From Cordilura impudica (lineage: Eukaryota > Arthropoda > Insecta > Diptera > Scathophagidae), in NCBI GenBank assembly GCA_963682025.1, contig OY821518.1:221574868-221638867 (forward strand): DNA of 64,000 bases. The letters run 5' to 3'. Below are positions 32,894-44,867 of the stretch, piece after piece. The notes beneath the pieces are model-generated. The model was not told the origin of the DNA. It saw nothing but the letters and a program-made list of their open reading frames with translations, and did no database searches. Every line of letters begins with the position of its first letter. The stretch's first letter is position 1. A program made the translations under genes and the position numbers.

Positions 32894-34429
32894 AGCTATT
32901 AATTTCTCCTGAATGTCAATATTTTTTTTAAATGTAAAAATTTTTTAAATGTAAACATAGATATTTGGTGTTTTTTTTTTTTTTGAATTTCAATTTGTGT
33001 TTAATGAATAAAATTTATATGTACATTAAAGATGCAATTGATGTCTTCCAAATTTAAAATTATAATTTCCGACGTTTTGATATGATTTTCTGAAATTCAA
33101 TTAATTGTAATTTACAATTGGAATTTTTTAATTCTAGTTTTTAGAATTGATATTTTCTTAAATTTGAATGGAAAATTTAAAAAGTGCAATTTTGTGTTTA
33201 TGTGAATAATAATGCTTTAGTAATTATAAACAATTTTTAAAAATTAGATGTAATCGCAATCAGATATTTTGTAGGTAAATCAGAATAATAATTCTATATA
33301 ACTATTTAGAACTGTTTTGAAAGCAAAAAACTCAATGATGAACTCGGTAACTCTATTTTTTAAAGACAACAAAAAGTCAATATGCCAAACTTATGTCCAT
33401 ATTTGTAAAAGAATAATGAAAAAACGTATAAAATAAAAGACCAGCCCTTGTATACTCTTAACATTGTTCTGTATGATATCTAGTTGAAAATATTAACATT
33501 CATGTTAAAATAGAAATAACTATTGCAAAGCTAATTAGAACAAACAAAAATTGTGACGCCATCTACTGTGGCATAGTCACGCTGAGCAAAATGAAGTGAC
33601 ACTCTGTTAATGCAAAAGAAATGTATTTTCCCCACAACAAAATATTGCAGAATTTTATGTAAATAAAATAGTATACCGATTTATTTCTAACATGCAGTTG
33701 TTATGGATATACATATATATAATATATGTATATTATTTGTATTATCTAATATGTTCATGTATGTATATGTAAATATTACACACAAAAAATACAACATTAA
33801 ACGTTATTTTTGTATTTTTCTGTTTAAATAAATTTATATATAAATTTTTTTTTGCTAAATTTACATTATTTTTTTTTTATTAACAACTAGGTGTTTTAGC
33901 ATTATTTGCTTTAGATGCTGGTGAATTTTTTCTCCCTTTATATTAACTCGTAGTGTCTGCTTGTTGAAAAAATGTTGGATCGATTTTTGGCCCTTTCCCA
34001 TTACCCATTCGATCTGAAATTTTGCAGGCAGGCTCGTGGTAACAACAGAAATGATATAACAATTTTTTTTAGTGATGCCAAAACAATGGAAACTTTTAAA
34101 ATTTTCTACCAGAGTTAATAAAAAAAATGTACAAAGGGTTAGTTTTTATTATATTATTACCACAATGACCACAAAAACAACAAGTCCAGCTATGACAACA
34201 ACACAACATTTACTAACAAGAACAATATAGAAACATCATATTTTTCATTTTTTTTTACTTTTTCAGAGATTTCCCTGGACGTGTTCCACCGATTTTAATG
34301 ATTTTTGAAACAGAAATCTTCACATAATCTTCCCACTAAAAATGATCACTGTAGCTGCACAATTGAGGGCGTGATGGTGACAAGAAAAACATAGAAAATT
34401 ATATTTTTTCAAGACTTTTTTTAGTTCTT
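32894..34429. other. no gene seen
   Basis: AT-rich. One or two decayed units like the 21-bp minisatellite occur near 33080-33130 (TTTTCTGAAATTCAATTAAT). Nothing else is supported. Confidence 0.4.
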
Positions 34430-34539
34430 CATTCAAATCTCGGGCCGTAATCGACCGATTTGGACGATTTTAAACATCAAACTTTATAGGATGTCAGTAA
34501 ATGATTTTTTTGTGTCAACGAGCACCCTAGCAACCCGAT

Positions 34540-34712
34540 TGATGTCGTCATCGTGATTTCCACAGACGGACAGACGGACATCGCTATATCAACTCCGGTT
34601 GTTATAAGGATCACAAATATATATATTTTATGGGGGTCCAAAATATGTTTTCTAATTATTACAAATGGAATGACAAACTTATATATACCCTCTGCACACT
34701 GGAGTGGAGGGT
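34540..34712 (-). mobile_element. HINE-B, 5' part only
   Basis: The complement reads TATACCCTCCACTCCAGTG, GTTTGTCATTCCATTTG, TATATATTTGTGATCC and GTCCGTCTGTCCGTCTG, the same order as 17157-17340. The rest, including the 3' palindrome, is missing or unrecognisable past about 34540. Confidence 0.8.
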
Positions 34713-34849
34713 ATAAAAAAAATACAACATATGAGTTACCCATTGCATTCTCATTAAACATAAGTTCAGCTCCAAAATATATAATTGCACGATAGTCTTC
34801 TAATGAAAGTTATTACGAAAACCAATTTAAGGCGTTAAATAATTTCGAA

Positions 34850-35190
34850 AAATTGATGCTTGAACTAGGGAATACTTCAATTTTTCATCATAAGGCCACT
34901 TAATCTATTAATCTTTACCGGCCATAATATACTTTAGTAGGCTGTTACTCCTCAGAGGTGATTTATATGATTTTATGAAAATAAAGCACCAGAGAAAAAA
35001 ATGAAAAATAATATATTTGGATAAAATCGATTTCAGAACCCTAAAAGATCTGAAAAATTTCTCAAAAATATTTTGGCCTATACCAATTCATATTCCGCAT
35101 TAAGAGTTGCAAAACATGGAAAATATAGCCTATATTGAAACGCCCTAATATCCTCTTAAGATCTCAATCTGGGGTGACCCAATACCCTTT
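34850..35190 (+). repeat. direct repeat D, copy 1
   Basis: It shares a collinear series with 35460-35735: TTTTTCATCATAA, TTTAGTAGGCTGTTACT, GATTTTATGAAAATAAAG, TTTGGATAAAATC, and TTAAGA.CTCAA.C.GGGGTGA. By eye about 70 percent alike. It may be two diverged copies of one repeat, or two units of a larger array. Confidence 0.65.
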
Positions 35191-35335
35191 CTCCACTTTA
35201 ATAAACTCAAACCAACTCAAACGCATCAATTGATGTTCTATCATCAGGCATTTAAAATTCCATAAAATTCAGCCATTCATAATCAAGGCACAATTAATTT
35301 TCAGCAATATTTGATTAGAACATAAAAAGTTTCAG

Positions 35336-35459
35336 TGATCATGGTTTAGAGAATGGGTCTTAGGTCCAACTAATTGGACATAGAAAATAAGAACAACCCA
35401 AATTCGAGTGGCATTGTTCTTATTTTTTTTTTTTTTTTGCTTATAGATATGAAAATGTT
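35336..35459 (-). mobile_element. HINE-A fragment
   Basis: Only the 3' portion remains: CATGGTTTAGAGAATGGGTC, GGTCCAACTAATTGGACATAG, AAAATAAGAACAACCC, then a long T-run and ATAGATATGAAAATGTTCA. It sits between the two copies of repeat D. Confidence 0.65.
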
Positions 35460-35735
35460 CAACTTGGGAAGAGCTTAAATTTTTCATCATAATGCCCCAT
35501 AAACACTTCTATCATTTACGAGATACAATTTTTTAGTAGGCTGTTACTTTTTAAAACTGAAATTTCGGATTTTATGAAAATAAAGTACCACAGAAAAAAA
35601 TAACGAAATTTTTTGGATAAAATCAATTGCAGGAACTTAAAATAATCTAAAAAAAATCCCAAAAATATAAGACATGCAAAACATAGAATTTATTTAAATG
35701 ACCTAATATTGTGTTAAGACCTCAACACGGGGTGA
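35460..35735 (+). repeat. direct repeat D, copy 2
   Basis: Second copy of the block at 34850-35190, separated from it by a HINE-A fragment. It is shorter by about 60 bp because of small deletions. Confidence 0.65.
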
Positions 35736-36827
35736 ACTAAAAACGATGTCGAATTTAATGGCATATGTTGGCCTAAACCGACTTGCTTTTCTAACAACTT
35801 ATTTCTATAATTTCAATAATTTCAAGTCATGGGCTTTCACTTGATCGGTCTAAGATAATATTTTTATAATTTCTATCTATGATCGTGGACCCACATATAG
35901 GTTTGTAACTTTAATTTAAATCCATATGTTGTTAAAACTAAACGTGTTAATAAAATGTATTGCTTCTCTTGTATTTTATATTCAACATAAATTTGTTTAG
36001 TTTTAAGTTCCTTGTATTCACTTTTAACACACAAGTGTTGTTTTATTGAAGATTGCCATAATCTACTCATTTACTCAAAATAAGCATCATAAAAGCATAA
36101 GTATACAACACTCAACAATGATATATTAGTAAAACATCTTTATCATTCATACAGAATCTCACATACACATGAATGCACGAGTGTTTCGCCATGTCCATGT
36201 CAAGTATACTTAAGGATCTAAATTTATTTAAATAATAAGCAACAATATAACGTGTACAAGAAGGTAGGAAATACATATAGATTTACAAAATAACATTAAA
36301 TAGAAGAAATTAGATATAGCATAAAAAAATAAATATTAGAAATTTAAGAAACAGATGTAATACGACCATAACACAGAGCAGGAATTAGAAACTCTCCTAC
36401 GGAAATGCTAACCGAAATTATAAGTTAGGAGATGTTTCTCACTTTTCCACCATATATTGATTTAAGTAATAAAATGGTGTATTTCAAAACTAGGTAACCT
36501 TCCCCAATAATTTACTAATTTTTTACAAAGCGGTATGAGTGCTTAACTAAAAAACATGTTCTTTTTGGCATTATCTTTATTTTAAATTATTATTATTCCT
36601 ACCTCAGTTTTCATATCAAATGGTTATATGGACATAGAGGAAGTTCTCTCATTTATTTATTTTTCACATAAAACTATTGCGGAAAACTATACAGAATTGT
36701 TAGATGATATTCTTTTTACATTTGATGAGGAAAATCATGGGGATAATTAACATTCTAGCACGACAACGCTCCCACCCAACGGGTTAAGAAAACTGATAGG
36801 AATATTGAGGTTATTGAATGGCCGGCG
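35736..36827. other. no gene seen
   Basis: AT-rich. A short open stretch at about 36627-36750 (MDIEEVLSFIYFSHKT, ending DEENHGDN) is acidic, but I do not recognise it. Confidence 0.35.
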
Positions 36828-37350
36828 CACAGTGGACCATATTTTGAGAAGGCGGTCAAAAATCATTTTTTTTTTTGCTACCGATTTTAAAATTATGTTA
36901 TTTATTTGAAAGTAAATACTAGTAAACCTCGGGAGCCAAAAAATTGGTCTTCGAAAATGGGCTTTCTCAGTATTTTGCTAAAATTAAAAATTTCTTTGTA
37001 AATTTTTATGTTTGAATGACTGTAACTTTTTTGATTTAAAAGATTTTGAAGTGAAATAAATTTTTTATAATTTTGTGGCATCCATACAATTAACGTAAAA
37101 TCACTGAGTCATTCCGAAATTTAAAAAAAAAATTTTAAAAAAAGTCAAAATTTTCCGAAAATCTCCTACTTAATAAAGCATAACTCCTGCCAGTCACTCA
37201 GAAAAAATATTGCACTCTTCTATAGTCCGAACCCTCCCCTATACTCCTATATCCCATTATACACCCGCCAGTTTCCGCCCGTGTGCACCAGAACAATTTA
37301 TCTGACCCAAGGTTAGATATTTTCTGCAAAATTTATGAATACAAAAGTTG

Positions 37351-37497
37351 TCCACTATGTGGTTAGGATATATTAAGTTTGAGGTGATGTTTGTAACTGC
37401 CAAAAATATTGGACCCTTACCCATCTTTTATTATACGGATCGACTCAAAAACACTTCCTGAGTCTATTAGACGATGTACGTCCGTCCGTCTGAGTAT
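37351..37497 (+). mobile_element. HINE-A 5' fragment flanked by a 17-bp direct repeat
   Basis: CCACTATGTGGTTAGGATAT, GTTTGTAACTGCCAAAAATA, TTATTATACGGATCGACTC and GTCCGTCCGTCTGAG follow HINE-A order but stop inside the microsatellite. TATGAATACAAAAGTTG occurs immediately before (37334-37350) and after (37498-37514). Confidence 0.75.
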
Positions 37498-37989
37498 TAT
37501 GAATACAAAAGTTGGTCGTACCGGTGCACCGCGTTGTATTTTTTTGCGTATCGGTAGACTTGTCAGGACTTGTTATATACTCATAAAAAAGGGTTGAAAT
37601 ATAATGCGCTCAATTGTTACAGGTACATTTACATAGGTATCTTTCAAAAACATTAATAGTCTGAATTAGAGTTATATAGTTTAAATACCTGACAAAATGG
37701 GAAACAATTTAAATAACAGGTAAATGGTAAAAAAATAACTATTGCGACAAAGCCCTTTAAGATATGAGCAGGTATACTTCACCTCTTAAAAGGGGTTAGG
37801 GTGTGGGATTTTTATCCTTCTAAAAGTGGTAATAATAGATAAAAATTTTCATTTTACATAATTGCAAGAAAGAGTATTTATAATAATGTTTCCACAATTA
37901 TTATTCATCACAATTTATACAATGGCTAAATACTGTTACAGAGATCTGGCAGATATTTATTTTCAACGAAATGATGTAGACGAGTAATT

Positions 37990-39809
37990 TTGCACATAGT
38001 GAGCAACGACTTCTTTAAGAATTGTTACCTAGAAGACATTGAAATGCACAAAGGAAAAATTACTAATTTTGCATCGAATTTGAAAAGATGGTACATTGAA
38101 TGCTCTCATAGCAAGGCAAAGATGTACAAACTTTACCAAGACTGGTTAATAAAGGAACTTATTTTTGAGAGTGCATCTACAACTGCCAACGAAAGTGGAA
38201 AAAAGGGTCGACCAGCAAAACCAATTGACGGATGTAGTGAAAGATCTCGAAGGCGCAAGCTGAAGCATATCAATGAAGAAATATCTCAAAGAATTATTAA
38301 GGCTCCATTTTTGCACCAAATTCAACCAACCGAAAATAAAAAAAATAAAATTGAAATAATTGAAAAAATAGTTGAAGGATTTTGAAAAGCATTCCTACAC
38401 CAATTGAAGATAAGAAATTTAAGCCGGAAGAAGCGTTCGCCCTATTTTGGATTTGAAATTGATCAAAAATCAATATAAGGAATTGCGGAAGCGAACCAAT
38501 GAAAAGAATTGTGGAATTTTTCCAGAGTATCGAGATTTAGTTTCTGCCAAAAAAGAATGCTTACCTTCACAATCTGCTATTAGTGTCACTTCAACATCAG
38601 CAGAAATAAAATTGCAAGATCGCCTTGAACATACTGCAGAACGATTGCTAAATACGCTTGATACCGATCATTTAAAAAAAATTGGTAATGGCAGCATTAC
38701 TTTAATTTATAAATGGGGATGTAATGGATCCGCTGGTCAGAAACAATACAAGCAATTTATTGCCGAAAATTCATCAGATGCTAATTTATTTATGGTATCT
38801 TTCGTTCCATTGCGCTTAACATAAAATTATAGCGTCTTAGAGCCGTTCAAAAAATAAAAGATCAAATTAAGGAATTTCAACCAGTAATATTTAAATTTGA
38901 TGACCAAGACATTGGAGTACATTTTAAAATGTGTCTCACAATGATTGATGGAAAAGTTGCGCAAGCTTTAAATGGAACAAAGTCAACGTCAAGCTGCATT
39001 ATATGCCAAAAAACATCAAGTCAATTAAGCCAACCCCCACCAGAAGATGATAGTTTTAAGGAAGCCTACGAATTTGGAATGTCCCCTCTTCATGCTAGAA
39101 TACGTTTCATGGAGCATATTCTTAAATTGGGTTATGATTTGGAATTTGGTCCGTTAGGTGAAACAGTGAGAAAAAACAAAGAAAATGAAGAAAAAAGAAA
39201 GCAAAAAAAAAACAAATGCAACAAAAATATCTACAGCTAGCTCTCGTAATCGACCAACCAAAACAAGGGGAAGGAAACACAAATGATGGAAATACTGCAA
39301 AGAGATTTTTTTCCGATCCGGAAACTGCAGCATCTATAACAGGTGTAGACCATGAATTAATAAGACGATTCAAATTCATATTACAAGTTCTAGCATGCAG
39401 CAGAAAGATAAATGCAAAAAAATTTGGAGGGTACGCCAATAAAATAGCTATACTTTATAGTGAAAAATACTCTTGGAGATATATGCCATCCACAGTTCAT
39501 AAAATTTTGTACCATGGGGAACAAATAATTCAAAACAATATGCTACCAAAAGGAGATCTATCTGAAGAAGCGCGAGAAAAAAGGAACAAAGACTACAGAT
39601 TCTTTCGCGAGCACAACTCAAGGAAAATGTCCAGATGTTGTACTAATGAAGACCTTATCACTATTTTGTTGTGCACTTCAGATCCATATATGTCCAACAT
39701 TCGTCAAAAATGGAAAACTACCTCTATTGAATTAGACGAAGAAGCTAAACAACTTCTAGAAGATGAAAATCAAGGCTATTTAGAAAAAATTTTTACTAAA
39801 ATTGGTTGA
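37990..39809 (+). pseudogene. Transib (RAG1-like) transposase, broken
   Basis: It lies in four open pieces (37990-38385, 38447-38824, 38929-39240, 39216-39809) with shifts between them. Landmarks in order: KKGRPAKPIDGCSERSRRRKL (basic), then WGCNGSAGQKQYKQF and FVPLRL, then LTMIDGKVAQAL with CIICQKT (zinc-type pair) and GMSPLHARIRFMEHIL, NDGNTAKRFF, VHKILYHGEQII, and GDLSEEAREKRNKDYRFFREHNSRK near the end. The WGCDG block should hold the first catalytic acid, but here it is asparagine. The SEEA...NK block aligns with the region of RAG1 that holds the catalytic glutamate. The DGKV motif likely holds the second acid, an inference. Transib transposases cut and paste DNA and are the source of the RAG1 recombinase. 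This copy cannot encode an active enzyme. Confidence 0.85.
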
Positions 39810-40489
39810 TTTAAAGTACTTTTTCATTACACTAACAATAAGTTTCACTTTTTTATATAGTTAAAAAATTTTCTTGATTTAAAAATTTATATATTTTGTA
39901 AATTTACAATAAAGATTGTTATATTTCATAAATTTACCATAAAAATTGTATTGAAATATTTAAAAAGACAATAAAAAAAATTTTAACTAAAGGAAAAACA
40001 TACGAGTTTTTCATTGAAACTTCTCTATCTTGAACCAATATAAGGTAACTTTTACGTTCGCTGCTTAATAAATCATATTTTAACTCGGGATCTTTCAAAA
40101 AAAAAAAAAAAAAAACCTTTGGCCCTTTTGCACATTAGGACTAAAAAGTTTTCGGGGGCCAAAGTTTGGCATTTTCTGAAAAAAATAACTTAAAAAATTG
40201 TTAAAAAGTATTAATTGTAAAATTAAATGAAAAAATAAGAAATTATCTTTAAAAAAAAACCTTTTTTTTTTACCTTTTAACACTTCACTTTTGTACTAAA
40301 ATTCGACTACAAATGAAAATGTATTTTAAACCCTCCGTAACTTTTTTATTTTCGGTCGAGAATTACGTTTTATAGCAAAACCTAAAGGCTAATGTCTCAA
40401 CTAGCAAACAAAAGAACCGCATATCAAAATTCCAATCCAATCAAAAGTTATAGATTTTTGACTGCCTTCTCGTCAAATGGTCCACTGTG

Positions 40490-41090
40490 CAGAGGTTAGT
40501 CCAACTTTGTTGGTATAAACTTCTAATGATCCCATAAAATAAATCCATTGGTGTTAAATTATAAAATTTGAGGTGCCAATTCTGATCACTGAAAGGAGAT
40601 AGCACATGACTAAATAATATATCATGCAGTAAATGAATCGCTTCACGCACAAAAGAGGGACTCGTTGTGGATACAATTATTTTGCTATAAACACATATGG
40701 GTTCTCTGAGTCAATTGTTCAGTTTTCCTTATTTTTAAAAATTTGTTTTTGGAGTAAATTTAAAAAATATGAGAAGCCAAGTTTATCTATCTTAAAATAT
40801 CTCGAGCCAACTGACAGTTTTCTTCCTAGGCAAAATATTTTTCTATCGGATTATTGAATTTTCCATATGTATTTTTATTTTCTTTATTTATTATTTTATG
40901 TTATCATATTCTATTTCCAATTATAGTATATTTCTACTTTATTTGAAATTGAAAATTGTTAAATTTTTCTACTCTAACCAGAGAAATCTTAGTAACAAAA
41001 AATGTTTAAAAATTTTAGTTTCATTCAAATTAAGTTGAAACTCAAAAAATTTGTTGAAACTTTTTATACAGGATTAAATAATATTATTAA
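40490..41090. other. no gene seen
   Basis: AT-rich sequence between the Transib end and the fold-back element. Confidence 0.4.
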
Positions 41091-41480
41091 TGCCGTTTTC
41101 TTTTGTGAAAAAAATGCATTTTATTTGCACTTTTTTTTGGAAAAGTGTATTTTTTTATATTTTGAATTAAGAGCAACCTTATCTTTAACATCAATCGAAA
41201 GGTCTCGAAGTGCTGTACTCATAAAATGCAAAATTTTTTTTATTATTATCATTTTTGAAGCCATAGGATGAAAACATTCAAAAAGGGGGAGCAATGGGAA
41301 AATATTCTTAGACTATGACCTTAAAGAAGTCAATGGCTGCAATTCTTTACGATTAGGAGGGCTCAACTTTGAGATGATGCGTAAGATAAGGTTGCTCTTA
41401 ATTCAGAATATATAAAAAATACACTTTTCGAAAAAAGTGCAATTAAAATGCGACATTTTTTCTCAGAAAAGAAAACGGCA
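41091..41480. mobile_element. 390-bp fold-back element with ~100-bp arms
   Basis: The left arm starts TGCCGTTTTCTTTTGTG and includes GAATTAAGAGCAACCTTATC. The right arm is its complement and ends GAAAACGGCA. The arms run about 41091-41185 and 41385-41480. TAA stands on both sides, consistent with a 3-bp target duplication of the PIF/Harbinger kind, although TAA is common in such AT-rich DNA. The unpaired middle is about 200 bp with no ORF. Confidence 0.75.
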
Positions 41481-41519
41481 TAAAATTTATTTAAAACTCA
41501 TGTAAATTATAATATAAAT

Positions 41520-41885
41520 AGGCTAGGCGATTTCTTGAGACCGATGTTTTGTTCTACCGGTTTATCCCGATTTTGCTTAAGTGTATATTATTTGAAAGGT
41601 ATTTATTTTTAGCCGTTTCGCAGATTTACAGATTTTTAAATTTTTTCCTTTATTTTGAGTAAATTGTATTTAAAGTTGCTACTAACACATACATAAAATT
41701 ATACAATGCTATGTGTGTGTTTATTAAATTTGTTAATGGGTTTGTAATAAAAATAAGTTTTTTTTGCGTTGGTGTGTGAATTGGCTATAATTTTAAGTAT
41801 ACCTTTAGGAACTTTATTTAAAATTTAAAATTTCCTAGAATTTGCATTCGAATTTCGAGGTCTGGAATCTGCTAGTTATTATTAA
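41520..41885. repeat. dispersed repeat C, copy 2 (inverted)
   Basis: Reverse complement of 26090-26455, from TAGGCTAGGCGATTTCTTG to CGAATTTCGAGGTCTGGAA. It is collinear throughout with small indels. Confidence 0.75.
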
Positions 41886-43009
41886 TTTTCCCCTAAAAAA
41901 TATTTTAAGAGCAGGCTAAATAAAAGTTTAGTTAATTGGAAATTTTTTTTATTAATAATGTTAAATTTTCAAATGTTTTATGTTCTAGATGTGAAGTCGC
42001 TGTTAAAGTTTTTTCGATGATGCATATATATTTCTAGTTTAGTTTTTACTTATTTTAGTGTCAACAATTAAAAATAAACAAAAAATTATAAAAATATTTT
42101 AAGTTAAGCTGGAAAATTAAAAATGAAAAAGTTGTAGATATAATAAATTGGTTCTAAGTAAAGAAAAATTAACATTTTTTCAAAATATATTTTCGAATGA
42201 GAATAGAATTTCGACGGCAAGATACAAAGTATGTATTTATATGGCAGTACATATTTTTAAATACATACTTAGTATGCGTCCGTGAATGAGAAATAACTCA
42301 TTTTCTACAGCTTAGCCAAACACGATTTTATTTGTGGAATTTGGATAGGTTCCTAATTTTAAATCCTTTTTTTTAAAAGTTCCCAGAGGCAAATAAGAAT
42401 TAATCTTTCGAATTTGCAAAGACTGTGGCTGGGATTCCAAGTGCTTATTATAAAGTGGTATACAATACTTGTCAACACTATTTACGACCAAGAAGATATT
42501 AAGCTGGTCATAGCAATTATTAATTTCAGAGGTTTGATATTTCATAATATTTACAAATTTTAAACTTCGAAAATCTTTTATATATATTATATTATCCACG
42601 TGGTTATATTAAAATCCTTTTATGGTTTATTAGGTGTAATGGGTTGTTAGATAAGAATATTTTTGGAGTGGTAGGTATTTATAAAAAGGGGACGGATTTC
42701 ATAAGTACAACCAAAAACTCAATAGGGTAGGTTCGAGTATTGTTCAGTTTCCTGTCATTGTAATAATGCCGATATGTGACTAAGATAAATATATTAAAAA
42801 ATTATATGTATAAATAACATCATTTACCTCGAAAATTGTCTTTTTTAAATTGCAGGGTAATGTGGAATTCTAGTCTTGAAAACATATTTGACGAAGGTCA
42901 TATTTAAAATTAATATACAAAATAAGGAGAGCTAGAAGTTTTTACTTCTTATTATTTAATAGAGTTAATAAGCCATATATTTGCGCACGGTTTTGGAGGA
43001 TAATCTGCG
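41886..43009. other. no gene seen
   Basis: AT-rich. A 95-codon minus-strand frame at 42312-42599 has no recognisable domain. This is the insertion locus of the LTR element. Confidence 0.4.
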
Positions 43010-43013
43010 TGTG

Positions 43014-43227
43014 AGTTACGATAAACTATTGTCATTTAATGCTCTAGTTCTTTACCCCTTTTCACCTTTCACTCTCTTTCTTATTTCTGTATAGCTGTTA
43101 AGTTAGTTTTAAGAATTTGTTGTATAAGCTTCAATTTATAATTTTATGTTAAGTTAATGACAGTTGTAAATGAATTCTTGATTAATAAACATTGACATTT
43201 AAATATTGTGTTGAATAATTTATAAGT
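43014..43227 (+). repeat. 5' LTR
   Basis: It runs from AGTTACGATAAACTATTG to GAATAATTTATAAGT. The T-rich region and an AATAAA at about 43185 could serve promoter and poly-A functions. I see no difference from the 3' LTR. Confidence 0.93.
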
Positions 43228-43244
43228 GGCGCAGTCGAAAAAAG
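43227..43244 (+). promoter_or_regulatory. primer-binding site
   Basis: TGGCGCAGTCG directly follows, and shares one T with, the 5' LTR. The first 11 bases match the serine-tRNA type site used by 17.6 and 297; after that the match ends (AAAAAAG). Confidence 0.7.
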
Positions 43245-43916
43245 AACCGTTTTTGATTTAACTAAAGTTATACGAAAGTATTGAAATATATATATATATA
43301 TTAATTATTTTAAATAATTTATAAAAAAAAACAATAATACAACTGTTTAATCATAAACTAATTTTAATAAAATAATATCGTATTTGGATATTAAATGTGA
43401 AAAAATTAACTGCATAATTTCATTTTATACAAAATAACGTTGTGAATCTGATCGAATAATTTACAAGAAAAATTAATTGGAAAAAAAGGCATAAACTTAA
43501 ATTTAATTGCTAAACATTTGAAAAATATGATATTAAATATTATAAAAAAGTACAGTCTAAACAAAAAGTGAAATGTGTAAATCATTGAAAATTTTTTGCA
43601 AAAATTGATAATATGCAATAAAACCAATGCAACAAAAAAAAAATTGTAACAAAGTATAAACGCACAAAGAGAAAGTAGCCGTTAACAACAAGAATTTGAA
43701 TTTGAAATATTATAACGTTCAAAAAATTAAAAACAACAATTACTACAAATAAGAACATAAACAAAAAAAAAAGAGAACAAACAACATCACTGTGGAGCTT
43801 GAACAAAAACAAATAAGCATTTGAGTGTGAATAAATATAGAAAAACCTCATAATTGAGTGCAATTTTGTTAATATTAGAAGAGTTAAAGCTTTTTGAAAT
43901 ACAAATACAAATTAAC

Positions 43917-44867
43917 ATGGAGGGTCTATCAATGAATGATGTACTAAAAGATGCTCAGAGAATTAACGTATTTAGAGGTGATGATACATTCGCACTGACA
44001 TCTTTTTTACGTGAAGTGGAAACATTATTTGCGCTGGTACAAGCTAATGTCGATGCGAAGGAATATATATACCAGAGAGTAATTTTAAATAAGATACAAG
44101 GGGAGGCGCTTCACGTTTTGAGAACGTTGGGGCCAAATCCTACTTGGGATGAAACTAAATCAGCTTTAATAGTCAACTTTGGAGTGAAAGAGACATACCA
44201 TCAGCTCTACCAGGAGGCTTTTGCAACAAAAAACAACGGTATAGTTAATTATTATAATTGTTTAATAAATGTTTTATGCAAAATTAATGAAAAGTATGAA
44301 TATGATAGCGAAAAACCATTAGAATTTAGCCCTTTGTATGCTGAAAAGATTATTTTAAAAACTTTTTTGAACAACATTGATGTTAATTTAGCATCTGTAG
44401 TAATAAATCGAAATATATCTAAACTAAGAGATGCTTATAATACTTTAGAAAGAGAGGGTTTAATAAGAAATGAATTTGAAAAAAATAAACTTAATGTAAA
44501 TAAATACAATGTAAACCATCGTACTAGTATAGGTAACGAAAGAGTTAGAAACCAAACATATAATAGCAATTCTAATGATCAAGGTAATTTAAATAGACAA
44601 GATTATTTTTCAAACTCAGGTCAAAATAGAAATACCTCAAATTTTAATAATCGTTCTTCAGGTATGCAAAATTTTAATAATCCGGGTCGAAAATTTAATA
44701 ATAGTCAAACTGATCGTAGAACTTATCAGTCTCGGAATAATCAATACTTAGGTCAGAACAATAGTCGTCAAATGGAGGTTGATTTTATTCAGCAAGGTGG
44801 GGATAATTACGATAGTGGTGAACAGGTAAATTTTCACTCAACAGCCTCCACAAGACACTTCCAATAG
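43917..44867 (+). CDS. gag: Gag-like structural protein
   Basis: The product has 316 residues starting at ATG 43917 (MEGLSMNDVL); the frame is open a little upstream but without an earlier ATG. It would form the particle that packages the element's RNA. The first two thirds are a helical capsid-like region (FRGDDTFALTSFLREVETLF, then LYQEAFATKNNG). The last third is rich in Asn, Gln, Ser and Arg. I find no CCHC zinc knuckle, as in Gag of 17.6/297-type elements, so RNA binding probably uses the basic Asn/Arg-rich tail. The stop TAG (44865-44867) overlaps the start of the pol frame, which is shifted by -1. The pol frame is open upstream of the stop, so Gag-Pol is probably made by frameshifting. 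Confidence 0.88.
   Translation: MEGLSMNDVLKDAQRINVFRGDDTFALTSFLREVETLFALVQANVDAKEYIYQRVILNKIQGEALHVLRTLGPNPTWDETKSALIVNFGVKETYHQLYQEAFATKNNGIVNYYNCLINVLCKINEKYEYDSEKPLEFSPLYAEKIILKTFLNNIDVNLASVVINRNISKLRDAYNTLEREGLIRNEFEKNKLNVNKYNVNHRTSIGNERVRNQTYNSNSNDQGNLNRQDYFSNSGQNRNTSNFNNRSSGMQNFNNPGRKFNNSQTDRRTYQSRNNQYLGQNNSRQMEVDFIQQGGDNYDSGEQVNFHSTASTRHFQ

Larger units (their letters stand above)
36828..40489 (+). mobile_element. Transib transposon, both ends present
   Basis: Both ends begin CACAGTGGACCAT reading inward (36828 and complement ending 40489), continue with GAGAAGGC, and have TCAAAAATC 21 bases after the CACAGTG heptamer. Transib ends are known to resemble V(D)J recombination signals (heptamer, spacer, A-rich nonamer), and CACAGTG is the V(D)J heptamer consensus. 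The five-base flanks, CGGCG on the left and CAGAG on the right, agree at three positions, so a decayed 5-bp target duplication is possible. Inside are a broken RAG1-like transposase and a HINE-A fragment. Confidence 0.8.

Noticed and set aside
42720..42745. tRNA B-box-like GGTTCGAGT
   Set aside because: No matching A-box, acceptor stem or anticodon arm nearby.
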